A DNA stretch of 64,000 nt. Source: Histidinibacterium aquaticum (GTDB lineage: Bacteria > Pseudomonadota > Alphaproteobacteria > Rhodobacterales > Rhodobacteraceae). Below the pieces are notes generated by a model. It did not search any database. It was given only the letters and a program-made list of their open reading frames with translations, and was not told the DNA's origin. Below are positions 18,922 through 27,042 of the stretch, one piece after another. Position 1 is the first letter of the stretch. Every line of letters starts with the position of its first letter. The translations under genes were made by a program, and so were the position numbers. The DNA lies in assembly GCF_008710275.1 (NCBI RefSeq), contig NZ_VYQE01000005.1, positions 62,001 through 126,000 of the forward strand. Direction: 5' to 3'.

Positions 18922-19509
18922 TCAGAGCCTGCGCGGACAGCTCGCCAGTTGCATCTGGTAGGTTGCCGCGCGGCTCTCGACCTCTCCGGCGACCCGCATG
19001 AGCCAGCTCTTCGACGTGTAGCTCTGCCGCCGGAAGCCCGACCGCCCCTCGTGATAGGCGAGATACTGGTTCCGGGCGTCGTGCAGGGACAGGCCGAGCT
19101 CGGAGGACGACAGGGTCATGTACCACCCCATGAAGTCCGCCGCGTGGCGCATGTCGTCCCGCCGGGCACCGCGTCCACCCTGCTGGTCCACGTATTCCGC
19201 CCAGGTGCCGTCGAGCGCCTGGCTGTAGCCGAAGGCCGAGCTCTGGCGACCGGTCGGAATGATGCCGAGAACGTATTGATGCGGAGGGCGATTGTCGGAG
19301 ATAAATTTGCTCTCCTGGTATATCATCGCCATCAGCACGTGAGGCTCCACGCCCCACTTTCGTTTCGCCTGCCGGAAGGCCCGCGCGTAATGCGGTCGCT
19401 CGGCAAGGAGCGCGCAGGCGTTATCGAGGTTGTTCGGCGCACTGGTATCGCGCGGTGCGCAGGAGCCCACCACCGCAACGACGACCAACGCGAGAATGAG
19501 TCTGCTCAT
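18922..19509 (-). CDS. Lytic transglycosylase-like lipoprotein (SLT domain)
   Basis: A 195-residue protein with a lipoprotein signal peptide (lipobox VVGSC, Cys17). The transglycosylase SLT-like core has the catalytic Glu66 in MIYQESKF and the downstream SAFGYSQALDGTW and YLAYHEG segments. The likely role is peptidoglycan cleavage at the outer or inner membrane face. The start MSRLIL is well placed for the signal peptide. It converges with lolA, with 15 bases between the stops. Confidence 0.85.
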   Translation of the reverse strand: MSRLILALVVVAVVGSCAPRDTSAPNNLDNACALLAERPHYARAFRQAKRKWGVEPHVLMAMIYQESKFISDNRPPHQYVLGIIPTGRQSSAFGYSQALDGTWAEYVDQQGGRGARRDDMRHAADFMGWYMTLSSSELGLSLHDARNQYLAYHEGRSGFRRQSYTSKSWLMRVAGEVESRAATYQMQLASCPRRL

Positions 19510-19714
19510 CTGCCTCTCGCACGTTCTTTGTTATTAGTTTCTCGTTACCACGAACCGCGCCGCGACGGAACAGGTCGATCGCGCGATGGCGAGGCGGCGC
19601 GCACGGAAAAGTCCCGGACGCGGCGTGATTCGACACACTGTTTCCCGGGATTCAGGGCTCTGACTGTGGACTCGGAACCACTGGCGGAGTTACCAACCGG
19701 GCAAGGAGAACCGG

Positions 19715-20047
19715 ATGCAAATGCACAAGACGCGCGCAAAATACTACCTTGGTCAGGTGGTCCGTCATCGCAAGCACCCGTTTCGCGGGGTAGTTTTCGA
19801 CGTCGACCCCAGCTTCAACAATACCGAGGAATGGTACGAGGCGATTCCCGAGGACGTGCGCCCGGCAAAGGATCAGCCCTTCTACCACCTGCTCGCCGAG
19901 AACGATCAGAGCTATTACGTGGCCTATGTCTCCGAGCAGAACCTCATCGCCGACTATTCCGGCGAACCGGTGGACCACCCCGACCTGCCCGACCTCTTCG
20001 GTCCGTTCGAGGATGGCTCCTACCCGCTGCAGGTCCAGCTGAACTAG
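19715..20047 (+). CDS. hspQ: Heat-shock protein HspQ
   Basis: A 110-residue HspQ/YccV-like hemimethylated-DNA-binding fold protein, with AKYYLGQVVRHRKHPFRGVV at the N-terminus and PFYHLLAEN then YYVAYVSEQNL in the middle. In enterobacteria HspQ enhances Lon proteolysis and affects DnaA stability. AAGGAG lies a few bases before the ATG at 19715. The 205-base upstream gap shared with the divergent SLT lipoprotein is comparatively AT-richer but has no heat-shock promoter I could define. The stop shares CTAG with the convergent tetR. Confidence 0.93.
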   Translation: MQMHKTRAKYYLGQVVRHRKHPFRGVVFDVDPSFNNTEEWYEAIPEDVRPAKDQPFYHLLAENDQSYYVAYVSEQNLIADYSGEPVDHPDLPDLFGPFEDGSYPLQVQLN

Positions 20048-20685
20048 GCTGACCGCAGCTCCCGCTCGAACCCGTCCAGCAGCATCTCCAGCCCGTAGTC
20101 GAGGGTCTGGATGCCGTCGTGCTCGCGCGCGGCGACCTTTTCCGCCATCCCGCGGAGATGGGGAAAGACGTCCGCCGGGATCATGTCGAGGTTCTCCGCC
20201 GCCGCCTCCGCGTAGCTTTCGGGTTCGAACGGAAAGGTCTGCCGCTGGATGGTGAACCCGTAGATGTAGGCGTCGAGCGCATTCCAGACGTGATCGGCCT
20301 GCGGATAGGTGAAGCCGGCCCCGATCAATGAGGCAAGCGTCGCCTCCACATAGGCCAGCTGGTTCGGACCGGGCTCTGCCGTCGTCAGGATGAGCTGCGC
20401 GGCCCAGCGGTGCCGCATCAGGACCTCGTGCGCCGACTGCGCCCGCTTGCGCATCTCGTCGCGCCAAGGGCCTGCCGGGTCGGGTCTGGCGATCTCTCCG
20501 ACCACGAGGTCGGTCATCCCGGCCAGCAGCTCCGCCTTGTTCTTGACGTGGTTGTAGAGGGACATGGCCTCCACCCCCAGCGTCTCGCCCAGCTTCCGCA
20601 TGGAGAGCTTTTCCAGCCCCTCGCGGTCGGCGAAATCCACGCCGGCCTGAAGCACTTTACCCTTGGTAAGATTTCGTCTTGACAT
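20044..20685 (-). CDS. TetR-family transcriptional regulator
   Basis: A 213-residue repressor. The N-terminal HTH is MRKLGETLGVEAMSLYNHVKNK, preceded by LTKGKVLQAGVDFADREGL; the rest is the all-alpha TetR-type C-terminal ligand domain. It is divergent from the NAD(P)-binding protein at 20.8 kb, its likely target. A TTAC-N3-GTAA operator candidate sits three bases before its start codon, so autoregulation is plausible. The same motif recurs at 37.1 kb. The effector is unknown. Confidence 0.92.
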   Translation of the reverse strand: MSRRNLTKGKVLQAGVDFADREGLEKLSMRKLGETLGVEAMSLYNHVKNKAELLAGMTDLVVGEIARPDPAGPWRDEMRKRAQSAHEVLMRHRWAAQLILTTAEPGPNQLAYVEATLASLIGAGFTYPQADHVWNALDAYIYGFTIQRQTFPFEPESYAEAAAENLDMIPADVFPHLRGMAEKVAAREHDGIQTLDYGLEMLLDGFERELRSA

Positions 20686-20687
20686 GG

Positions 20688-20733
20688 TTACGCCGTAAGT
20701 TTATCTGCTCGCTCAAGCTAACGTACATTGTAA
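20688..20733. promoter_or_regulatory. Paired operator-like sites TTAC-N3-GTAA (tetR locus)
   Basis: TTACgccGTAA at 20688-20698 and GTACattGTAA at 20723-20733, centres 35 bases apart, lie in the 82-base gap between divergent tetR and the NAD(P)-binding gene. The first touches the tetR translation start region. Palindromes with this spacing are typical of TetR-family operators. Assignment to this regulator is inferred from position. Confidence 0.6.
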
Positions 20734-20767
20734 GTCAGCAGGGTCAACCGGGGTAGGGAACCAAGTC

Positions 20768-21481
20768 ATGAAAGTCTGCATCATCGGAATTTCGGGAAAG
20801 CTGGGGCAGTACATGGTCGAGCATTGCCTCGCCCGCGGGTACGAGGTCACGGGCGTCTGCCGGCCGGAGAGCCTCGGCAAGCTGGAGCGCTTCGGCGACC
20901 GCATCACCGTCTTCCCGGGACGGACCAACGACCCGCAGGTCGTGGCGCAAGCCGTCGGAGACGCAGACGGCGTTCTCACCGTCCTAGCGCCCTGGGGCAC
21001 GGACGACTACGCCTCTGGGACCGCGAAGGCCGTCATGGCAGCCGCGAAGCCCGGCGCCCGGCTCATCTACTCCTGCGGCTGGCACATCACCCGCGACGGC
21101 AAGGATCGGTTCTCGTTGAAGATCAAGCTGATCCTCGCGCTGTTCGGCCCCATCGGCCGCTGGACCGGCCTGGTCGACCTCCGCGACCAGTACCGGGCGA
21201 CCGACCTGATCTTCGAGAGCGACACGGATTGGACCGTGGTCCGGGGCTCGGACCTCGAGGAAGGCGAGAGCGAGGGGCTCCCGGTCTGGTCGGAGCATGT
21301 GCAGGACCCGATCCTTCGGAGCAACAAGACCCGCCGGATCGACTTCGCGCTTTTCATGGTCGAGGCGCTCACCGACGACGGGCTGATCCGCAAGGCGCCG
21401 GCAATCAACGGATGCCGAACGCCTTCGGCGCTGGAACACGGCGCCTCGCGGCCCGCCGCCCTCCGGACGAGCCTCGCCTAA
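20768..21481 (+). CDS. NAD(P)-binding Rossmann-fold protein (atypical SDR/NmrA-like)
   Basis: A 237-residue protein with the N-terminal nucleotide-binding motif VCIIGISGKLGQYMVEH and a core like NAD(P)H-binding proteins of the NmrA or flavin-reductase type (ADGVLTVLAPWGT, RLIYSCGWHIT, WTVVRGSDLEEG). No YxxxK pair is evident, so it may sense or reduce by a different mechanism. It is divergent from tetR, with two operator-like palindromes between them, and is probably its target. The C-terminal 25 residues (CRTPSALEHGASRP...) look poorly conserved. The stop overlaps the ggt stop on the other strand. Confidence 0.8.
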   Translation: MKVCIIGISGKLGQYMVEHCLARGYEVTGVCRPESLGKLERFGDRITVFPGRTNDPQVVAQAVGDADGVLTVLAPWGTDDYASGTAKAVMAAAKPGARLIYSCGWHITRDGKDRFSLKIKLILALFGPIGRWTGLVDLRDQYRATDLIFESDTDWTVVRGSDLEEGESEGLPVWSEHVQDPILRSNKTRRIDFALFMVEALTDDGLIRKAPAINGCRTPSALEHGASRPAALRTSLA

Positions 21482-23046
21482 TAGCCCAGGGCGCAGCCGT
21501 CCTTTCTCGGATCGCTTGCGCCCTCGAGCATCCCGTCGGGCCGGATGGCGATGGCCTGCGCCCCGCCGACGGGGACATCGGGCGTGATGACGTCGTGCCC
21601 GAGGTCCGCCAGCGCCTTGCGCACCGTCTCCGGGTAGCCACGCTCCACCTGCAGCTGCCCGCCGGTCGGGAAGACGCGAGGCGCGTCGATGGCCTCCTGT
21701 GGCGAAAGGCCGAAGTCCAGCAGGTTGGTCACGAAGCGGGCATGCCCGGCGGCTTGGTATTGGCCGCCCATGACACCGAAGGGCATGACCGTCTCGCCCT
21801 CCTTGCGAAGCAGGGCGGGAAGGATCGTGTGCATCGGACGCTTGCCCGGCCCCGCCTCGTTGGCGTGACCGTCCTCCAGGGTGAACCCGGCCCCCCGGTT
21901 ATGCAGCAGAAGCCCGAACTTGTCGGTGGCGATGCCCGAGCCGAAGCTGTGGAAGATCGAATAGATCAACGAGACGCTCGTCCGGTCGCGGTCCACCACG
22001 GTGATCAGCACGGTATCCTTGTGCACCGCCCCTGCGGGCTCCAGGCCGGCGGGCAGGACCGCGTCGGGACGGATCAACGCCGCCAGCCGGTCCGCCGTCT
22101 CGGACGAAAGCAGGTGGTCCAGCCGTGTCATGTGGTCGGCGTCGGCGAGGAAGCGGTTTCGCGCGTCGTAGGCGAGCTTGGCGGCCTCGGCCTCCAGGTG
22201 CGCGCGTTCGGCGCCGAAGGGGTCGAGCCCGGCGATATCGAGCCGCTGCAGGATGTTGAGCATCAGCAGCGCGGCGGCCCCTTGGCCATTTGGCGGATGC
22301 TCGACCAGGTCGTGCCCCTCGTGGGCCGCCGAGATCGGGGTCGTGTACTCGGACCGCGCCGCGGCGAAGTCTTCGAGCGTCTGGGGCCCGCCGAGGGCCT
22401 GCAGGGCGCCGACCATGTCTTCTGCCACTTCGCCCTCGTAGAAGGCGTCGCGCCCGTCCACGGCGATCCGGCGCAGGACTTCCGCCATGCCCGGCGCACG
22501 GTACAGGCTGCCGGGCTCCGGGGGCGCGCCGTTCGGCATAAGCTGGCGGCGGGCCGCCTCACCGAGATGATGGACACGCGCCCAGTCGAAGGCCACGCGC
22601 GGCGCAACCGGTACGCCGGCCTCGGCATAGTGGAGGGCGGGCGCGAGGATGTCCCCCAGCCCGAGCCGCCCGTGATCCTCGGACAGCCGGCAGATCGCAT
22701 CGACTGCGGCAGGGATGGTGACGGAATGCGGTCCGTGCTCGGGCATGGTGCCGAATTCGTCCCGCAGCGCCTGCGCGCTCGTCCCCGCGGCGGCGCGACC
22801 GGATCCGTTCAGCGCGATCGGCTCCTCGCCGGGCTTCGAGACGAGGGCGAAGAGATCCCCGCCGATCCCGGTCATCTGCGGCTCGCAAACGCCCAGGAGA
22901 ACGGCCCCGGCGAGCGCGGCGTCGACCGCGTTGCCGCCTGCCTCGAGCATCTGCACCGCGACCTTGGCGGCGAGCGGATGCGATGTCGCGCACATGCCGT
23001 TCGTGGCGAAAACCGGTGACCGGCCAGGCAGTTGAAAGTCGCGCAT
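21478..23046 (-). CDS. ggt: Gamma-glutamyltransferase family protein
   Basis: A 522-residue Ntn-hydrolase precursor. N-terminal FATNGMCATSHPLAAKVAVQ and MTGIGGDLFALV are family motifs. The nucleophile is probably Thr345 in AVHKDTVLITVVD, which would divide the chain into large (about 344) and small (about 178) subunits of normal size; the more usual TTH context is replaced by DTV. No Sec signal peptide is evident, suggesting a cytoplasmic GGT-like enzyme. The ATG at 23046 follows GGGAGGAA. Possible activities are glutathione or gamma-glutamyl hydrolysis. Confidence 0.88.
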   Translation of the reverse strand: MRDFQLPGRSPVFATNGMCATSHPLAAKVAVQMLEAGGNAVDAALAGAVLLGVCEPQMTGIGGDLFALVSKPGEEPIALNGSGRAAAGTSAQALRDEFGTMPEHGPHSVTIPAAVDAICRLSEDHGRLGLGDILAPALHYAEAGVPVAPRVAFDWARVHHLGEAARRQLMPNGAPPEPGSLYRAPGMAEVLRRIAVDGRDAFYEGEVAEDMVGALQALGGPQTLEDFAAARSEYTTPISAAHEGHDLVEHPPNGQGAAALLMLNILQRLDIAGLDPFGAERAHLEAEAAKLAYDARNRFLADADHMTRLDHLLSSETADRLAALIRPDAVLPAGLEPAGAVHKDTVLITVVDRDRTSVSLIYSIFHSFGSGIATDKFGLLLHNRGAGFTLEDGHANEAGPGKRPMHTILPALLRKEGETVMPFGVMGGQYQAAGHARFVTNLLDFGLSPQEAIDAPRVFPTGGQLQVERGYPETVRKALADLGHDVITPDVPVGGAQAIAIRPDGMLEGASDPRKDGCALGY

Positions 23047-23114
23047 ACGTTCCTCCCTCGTTCCGGAGGGACATTGGCCGCAGGGCGAGGGAGCTTCAAG
23101 GGGAGGAGGAAAGT

Positions 23115-23160
23115 CCTCGACGCCGCGTGCTGGGTGGGGGCAATAGACGCGGCGTCGAGG
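23115..23160. repeat. Perfect 14-base inverted repeat with 18-base loop
   Basis: CCTCGACGCCGCGT at 23115-23128 is exactly complementary to ACGCGGCGTCGAGG at 23147-23160. It lies in the 243-base gap between divergent ggt and the fRMsr gene. No T-run follows on either strand, so it does not look like a terminator. Its role is unknown. Confidence 0.8.
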
Positions 23161-23289
23161 GAAGCCATTTGCAGCTACGGGGACAGGTATGACCCTTGTT
23201 TCCGGCCGGGTTTGGGTGGCATTGGGGCATTGCCGGGGCAGGCGCCGACAGCCCGTTCCCTGCACCCGAGACTCGCCCCGGAGACCGCT

Positions 23290-23739
23290 ATGCCCGACTA
23301 CGCCGAGCTGGCCCGCACCTGTGCCGCCCTGACCGAGGGCGAGACCGACTCCGTCGCGCTCATGGCGACGCTCGCCTGCGAAATCCATCACTCCGATGAC
23401 CGGTTCGACTGGACCGGCTTCTACCGCGTGACCGAGCCGGAGCTGTTGAAGATCGGCCCCTACCAGGGCGGTCACGGCTGCCTCGTCATTCCCTTCGCGC
23501 GCGGCGTCTGCGGTGCCGCGGCGCGCACGGGCGAAGTGCAGCTCGTCCCCGATGTGGACGCCTTTCCCGGGCACATCGCCTGCGCCTCCTCGACCCGGTC
23601 GGAAATCGTGCTGCCGGTCCGCGACGGCGCGGGGCGGATCATCGCCGTGCTCGACATCGACAGCGACCGGCCCGATGCCTTCACCCAGGCCGATGCCGAG
23701 GGGCTTCAGGCCATCCTCGACGCGACTTTCGCGGGCTAG
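23290..23739 (+). CDS. msrC: GAF-domain free methionine-(R)-sulfoxide reductase
   Basis: A 149-residue single-GAF protein. The three redox cysteines are present as Cys64, Cys74 and Cys98, with the same 10- and 24-residue spacing as E. coli YebR/fRMsr (84, 94, 118). Motifs include DWTGFYRV, FARGVCGAAA and ACASSTRSEIVLPV. It reduces free Met-R-sulfoxide in the cytosol. The ATG at 23290 lacks a strong ribosome binding site. The RluA-type gene begins two bases after its stop, so they are probably co-transcribed. Confidence 0.92.
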   Translation: MPDYAELARTCAALTEGETDSVALMATLACEIHHSDDRFDWTGFYRVTEPELLKIGPYQGGHGCLVIPFARGVCGAAARTGEVQLVPDVDAFPGHIACASSTRSEIVLPVRDGAGRIIAVLDIDSDRPDAFTQADAEGLQAILDATFAG

Positions 23740-23741
23740 GG

Positions 23742-24389
23742 GTGTCGGACGACTACAATCCTCCGGACGACCCGCTCGAGGTCCTGCACGAGGACCACGA
23801 GCTGCTCTTCGTCGACAAGCCCGCCGGGCTGCTCTCCGTCCCCGGCAAGGGCGAGCATCTGGCGGACTGTCTTCTCGCGCGGGTGCAGGCGGCCTTTCCC
23901 ACGGCGCTTCTCGTTCACCGTCTCGACCGCGACACCTCGGGCGTCATGGTCTTCGCCCTCACGCCCGCCGCGCAGCGTCACCTTGGCCTGCAGTTCGAGA
24001 AGCGGCAGACCAGGAAGACCTACGTCGCCCGTGTGCAGGGCCGGATCGCGGAGAAGACCGGTACCGTCGACCTGCCGCTGATCGTCGACTGGCCGAACCG
24101 GCCGCTCCAGATGGTCGACCACGAGCGCGGCAAACCCGCCGTCACGGACTGGCGGGTGCAGCGTTCCTCCGACGAGGAAACCCGTGTGCGGCTCATGCCG
24201 AAGACCGGCCGGTCGCATCAGCTGCGGGTCCACATGCTGGCGATCGGACATCCGATCCTCGGCGACCCCTTCTACGCCACCGGCCCGGCGTTGGAGCATC
24301 CCAGGATGATGCTCCACTCCGAGACCCTGCAGCTGCGCCACCCCGACGGCGGCCGCGGGTTGAGGATTACCGCCAAGGCGCCCTTCTGA
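23742..24389 (+). CDS. RluA-family pseudouridine synthase
   Basis: A 215-residue synthase with the RluA motif VHRLDRDTSGVMVFA, in which Asp62 is the catalytic residue, then KTYVARVQG and TGRSHQLRVHMLAIGHPILGD. No S4 RNA-binding domain precedes it, as in RluA itself, which modifies 23S rRNA position 746 and tRNA position 32; the target here is inferred only at family level. It starts at GTG 23742 immediately after the fRMsr gene. Confidence 0.92.
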   Translation: MSDDYNPPDDPLEVLHEDHELLFVDKPAGLLSVPGKGEHLADCLLARVQAAFPTALLVHRLDRDTSGVMVFALTPAAQRHLGLQFEKRQTRKTYVARVQGRIAEKTGTVDLPLIVDWPNRPLQMVDHERGKPAVTDWRVQRSSDEETRVRLMPKTGRSHQLRVHMLAIGHPILGDPFYATGPALEHPRMMLHSETLQLRHPDGGRGLRITAKAPF

Positions 24390-24392
24390 GGG

Positions 24393-24986
24393 TCACGTCA
24401 GGAAGCGCTGGACCGCCTCGACTTCCTCGGGCCGGATCTCGTGTCCGCCCTCGTGCCACAGTGCGGTGACCTCTGCGCCCTGCGCCTCGAGCCAGTCGAT
24501 CAGCCGCTCGGTCAGGTTCGACGGGCAGATGGGATCGGCGCGCCCTGCCGTTACCAGGACCTTCCGTCCGGCCAGCCCGGGCTGCGGGTCAGGGTCGAAG
24601 GGGATGAGCGGGTGCATCAGGACCAGCCGGTCGACGATCTCGGGGCGGGTGAAGGACACCGCCGCGAGGATGTTCGCGCCGTTGGAGTAGCCGAGGCCGA
24701 TGACCTGGGGCGGAGACAGCCGCTCCCGGTGTCCGGCGAGGAACTCCGCCATGGCATCGCGACGACGCGCGAGGTCGTCCATGTCGTAGACGCCTTCTCC
24801 AGTCCGGCGGAAATAGCGAAGGGCGCCGCCCTCGTTCACGTCGCCCCGCGGCGACACGACATGGGCGCCCGGCACGAGCTCCTGCGCGACCCCGTGGAAC
24901 TGCGCCTCGGTGCCACCGGTGCCGTGGAAGGTGAAGACGAGGGGCGCGCCGGGCGCCCCTTCGCTGATCGCTGCGTGGTAGGTCAT
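24393..24986 (-). CDS. MhqD-like alpha/beta hydrolase (phospholipase/carboxylesterase)
   Basis: A 197-residue alpha/beta hydrolase with a complete triad: Ser101 in GLGYSNGAN, Asp151 in AGRADPICP and His182 in HEGGHEI. The oxyanion segment is FHGTGGTE. It overlaps the upstream ring-cleaving dioxygenase-like gene by four bases (ATGA). The same pairing of dioxygenase and esterase occurs in the quinone-responsive mhq genes of Bacillus, so a role in quinone or hydroquinone detoxification is likely by analogy. Confidence 0.9.
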   Translation of the reverse strand: MTYHAAISEGAPGAPLVFTFHGTGGTEAQFHGVAQELVPGAHVVSPRGDVNEGGALRYFRRTGEGVYDMDDLARRRDAMAEFLAGHRERLSPPQVIGLGYSNGANILAAVSFTRPEIVDRLVLMHPLIPFDPDPQPGLAGRKVLVTAGRADPICPSNLTERLIDWLEAQGAEVTALWHEGGHEIRPEEVEAVQRFLT

Positions 24987-25912
24987 TGGCCGATCGGCTC
25001 CAGATGCTTTTCCAGCGCGGAGCGAAGGTGCTCGTGCTGGCTCGGCAGCTTCAGCGCTTCGCCCAGGTGGTCGCGGTCCTCGTCCCGGTCGAAGCCCGGC
25101 TCGTTGGTCGCCACCTCGAAGAGCACGCCGCCCGGGGTCCGGAAGTAGATCGCCCAGAAGTAGTCGCGGTCGATGACCGGCGTCACCTGGAACCCCGTGT
25201 CCATCAGCGCCTCGCGCACCTCGAGTTGCCGCGCGCGGTTCTCGACGGCAAAGGCAACGTGGTGAACCGAGCCCGCGCCCTGTCCGGCCGGGCCGAGGTC
25301 GCTACGCTCCTCGATGTCGACGACGTTCGCTTCGTTGCCGCCGGGGACGGCGTAGCGGATGAGGCCGCCGTCGCGACCGACTTCCTCATACCCCATGTAA
25401 CGCAGGAGCTCTCCCTGCGCGCCCGCCTCCTTCAGACGGAGCTCGACGGAATGGAAGCCGCGGATCGCCGTATCTTCGGAGACGCCGTTGCCGGTCCAAG
25501 GGGCGCGGTCGTCCTCGCCCTCGACCAGCGCGAAGCGGTCGCCGTCGGGCCCGTCGAAGCCGACTTGCCGCGCGCCGAAGAGCTCACCGGTTTCGACCGC
25601 CTCGACGCCGTGCGCCGCGAGTCGCTCGGCCCAGGAATTGGAGGATCCGACCGGGATCGTGAAGCGGGTCGTCCCCACCTCGCCGATCCCGCGGCGGCCG
25701 CGCGCGGCGTGCGGGAAGGGGAAGTAGGTCATGACGGTGCCGGGCGATCCGACCTCGTCCCCGTAGTAGAGGTGGTAGACGTCCGGGGCATCGAAATTGA
25801 CGGTCTTCTTGACCCGGCGCAGGCCCAGCACGTCGGTGAAGAATGCGTTGTTGCCGCTGGCCGAAGACGCCAGCGACGTGACATGGTGAAGGCCCTTGAT
25901 TTGCGACAGCAT
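24983..25912 (-). CDS. MhqO-like ring-cleaving dioxygenase (VOC family)
   Basis: A 309-residue two-module VOC protein. The N-terminal module starts IKGLHHVTSLASSA and the C-terminal module contains GFHSVELRLKEAG, SVHHVAFAVEN and GVLFEVATNEPGF, whose His and Glu residues are the probable metal ligands. Family members are annotated as ring-cleaving dioxygenases of the MhqO/MhqE type acting on substituted hydroquinones. The ATG at 25912 follows AGGAAAGAGCC. It forms an operon with the MhqD-like hydrolase. No MarR-type regulator (MhqR) is adjacent. Confidence 0.9.
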   Translation of the reverse strand: MLSQIKGLHHVTSLASSASGNNAFFTDVLGLRRVKKTVNFDAPDVYHLYYGDEVGSPGTVMTYFPFPHAARGRRGIGEVGTTRFTIPVGSSNSWAERLAAHGVEAVETGELFGARQVGFDGPDGDRFALVEGEDDRAPWTGNGVSEDTAIRGFHSVELRLKEAGAQGELLRYMGYEEVGRDGGLIRYAVPGGNEANVVDIEERSDLGPAGQGAGSVHHVAFAVENRARQLEVREALMDTGFQVTPVIDRDYFWAIYFRTPGGVLFEVATNEPGFDRDEDRDHLGEALKLPSQHEHLRSALEKHLEPIGQ

Positions 25913-26047
25913 GGCTCTTTCCTTCCTGAAACGGTCGGCTGGAATGTATTCGCGACGCCGATGCACAAAAGGTCTCTCAGTGCACTGGTTCTGTGCAATT
26001 CTGTCTTGTCCGGCCGGTTGGGTCGGTCGCCGCCCCGTGGAGCTTCA

Positions 26048-26974
26048 ATGCGATCCATTCTCGTCCTTCTTGCCGCCCTCGCCGCGGCGCCTCTCACCGC
26101 CGCGCCCGTTCCTCTTCAGACCGACTCCGAGTTTCTGCCCGAGGACGCACCCGAGGGCCTGCCGACGACGGTCCTGACCGCCCATGTGGACACCTACCGC
26201 GCGCTGGAAGAGACGGGCGATCCGGTCATCATGATTCCGGCGCCGGGACTTGACGGCGATGTCTTCACCGGGACTCCGGACGGACGAGAGGGCTGGGCTC
26301 AGATCTTCCGGGAGGCGGGACGGACCGTTCACGTCTTCACCGACCCGGGCATTCTGATGTCCGGCGAGAGCCGCGAGAATGCCCGGCGCTGGTCCGCGGA
26401 CGGCATCTGGACAAGCTGGGGCCTCGGGCCGGAGCCGGGTGAGCCCTACGAGGACACCCGCTATCCGGTGCAGGACTTCGAAACCTTCACCGAGGGCCTG
26501 CCGGACCATGTCGCCCTGTCGGAGGACCGCGAATTGGATCGCGCTCTCCGGGCCGCGAGCCTGCTGACGCTGATGGAGGATGCCTGCCCCTGTGCGATCA
26601 TCGCCCAGTCCGGCGCGGCGGGAACGGTGATGAGGGCCGTGCAGATGGGCGAGGGGGCGCCGGAAGCGCTCGTGCTCATCGAGCCCGACGGCGTGATCGC
26701 GGACCCCGAGGCCTCTGCCGAGACCTTCGACCGCTTCCCTGTCCTCGCCATCTTCGGCGATCGGATCGAGGAACGGGACATGGCGCGCCGCAAGGAGGGG
26801 ACGGCCGCGATGCTGGAGGCGCTGCGCGACAAGGGCGTCACCGCCGCCATGATGGACCTGCCGGGAGAGGGGATCGCGGGCAACACGCATCTCCTGCCGC
26901 AGGACGTCAATTCGGCGGCGCTGGCTGAGCGTGTCCTCCGTTGGCTCGACGACCCATCCATGCCTGAGGGATGA
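26048..26974 (+). CDS. Secreted alpha/beta-hydrolase-like protein
   Basis: A 308-residue exported protein with a Sec signal peptide MRSILVLLAALAAAPLTAAP. The middle and C-terminal parts look like an esterase of the alpha/beta fold: CAIIAQSGAAGTVMRAVQMG has the nucleophile-elbow-like QSGAA, FPVLAIFGDRIEE follows, and a late His is in AGNTHLLPQD. I could not place it in a named family. It sits between the divergent mhq-like pair and the peroxiredoxin gene. Confidence 0.75.
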   Translation: MRSILVLLAALAAAPLTAAPVPLQTDSEFLPEDAPEGLPTTVLTAHVDTYRALEETGDPVIMIPAPGLDGDVFTGTPDGREGWAQIFREAGRTVHVFTDPGILMSGESRENARRWSADGIWTSWGLGPEPGEPYEDTRYPVQDFETFTEGLPDHVALSEDRELDRALRAASLLTLMEDACPCAIIAQSGAAGTVMRAVQMGEGAPEALVLIEPDGVIADPEASAETFDRFPVLAIFGDRIEERDMARRKEGTAAMLEALRDKGVTAAMMDLPGEGIAGNTHLLPQDVNSAALAERVLRWLDDPSMPEG

Positions 26975-27042
26975 CCCATTGCACCTTCGGTCCCGCCGCA
27001 TAGGTATGTCGCAACGGCAAAGACATCACGGAGGACGACGAC

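Noticed and set aside
20656-20668. TTACC-N3-GGTAA palindrome within the tetR coding region
   Set aside because: The spacer between TTAC and GTAA is five bases, not three, and it encodes a conserved Leu-Thr-Lys-Gly-Lys stretch of the protein, so it is probably a codon effect.
23105-23160. RNase P RNA-like start (GAGGAAAGTCC)
   Set aside because: The short match to the 5' part of bacterial RNase P is not followed by the rest of its conserved core, and the space before the next gene is far too short.
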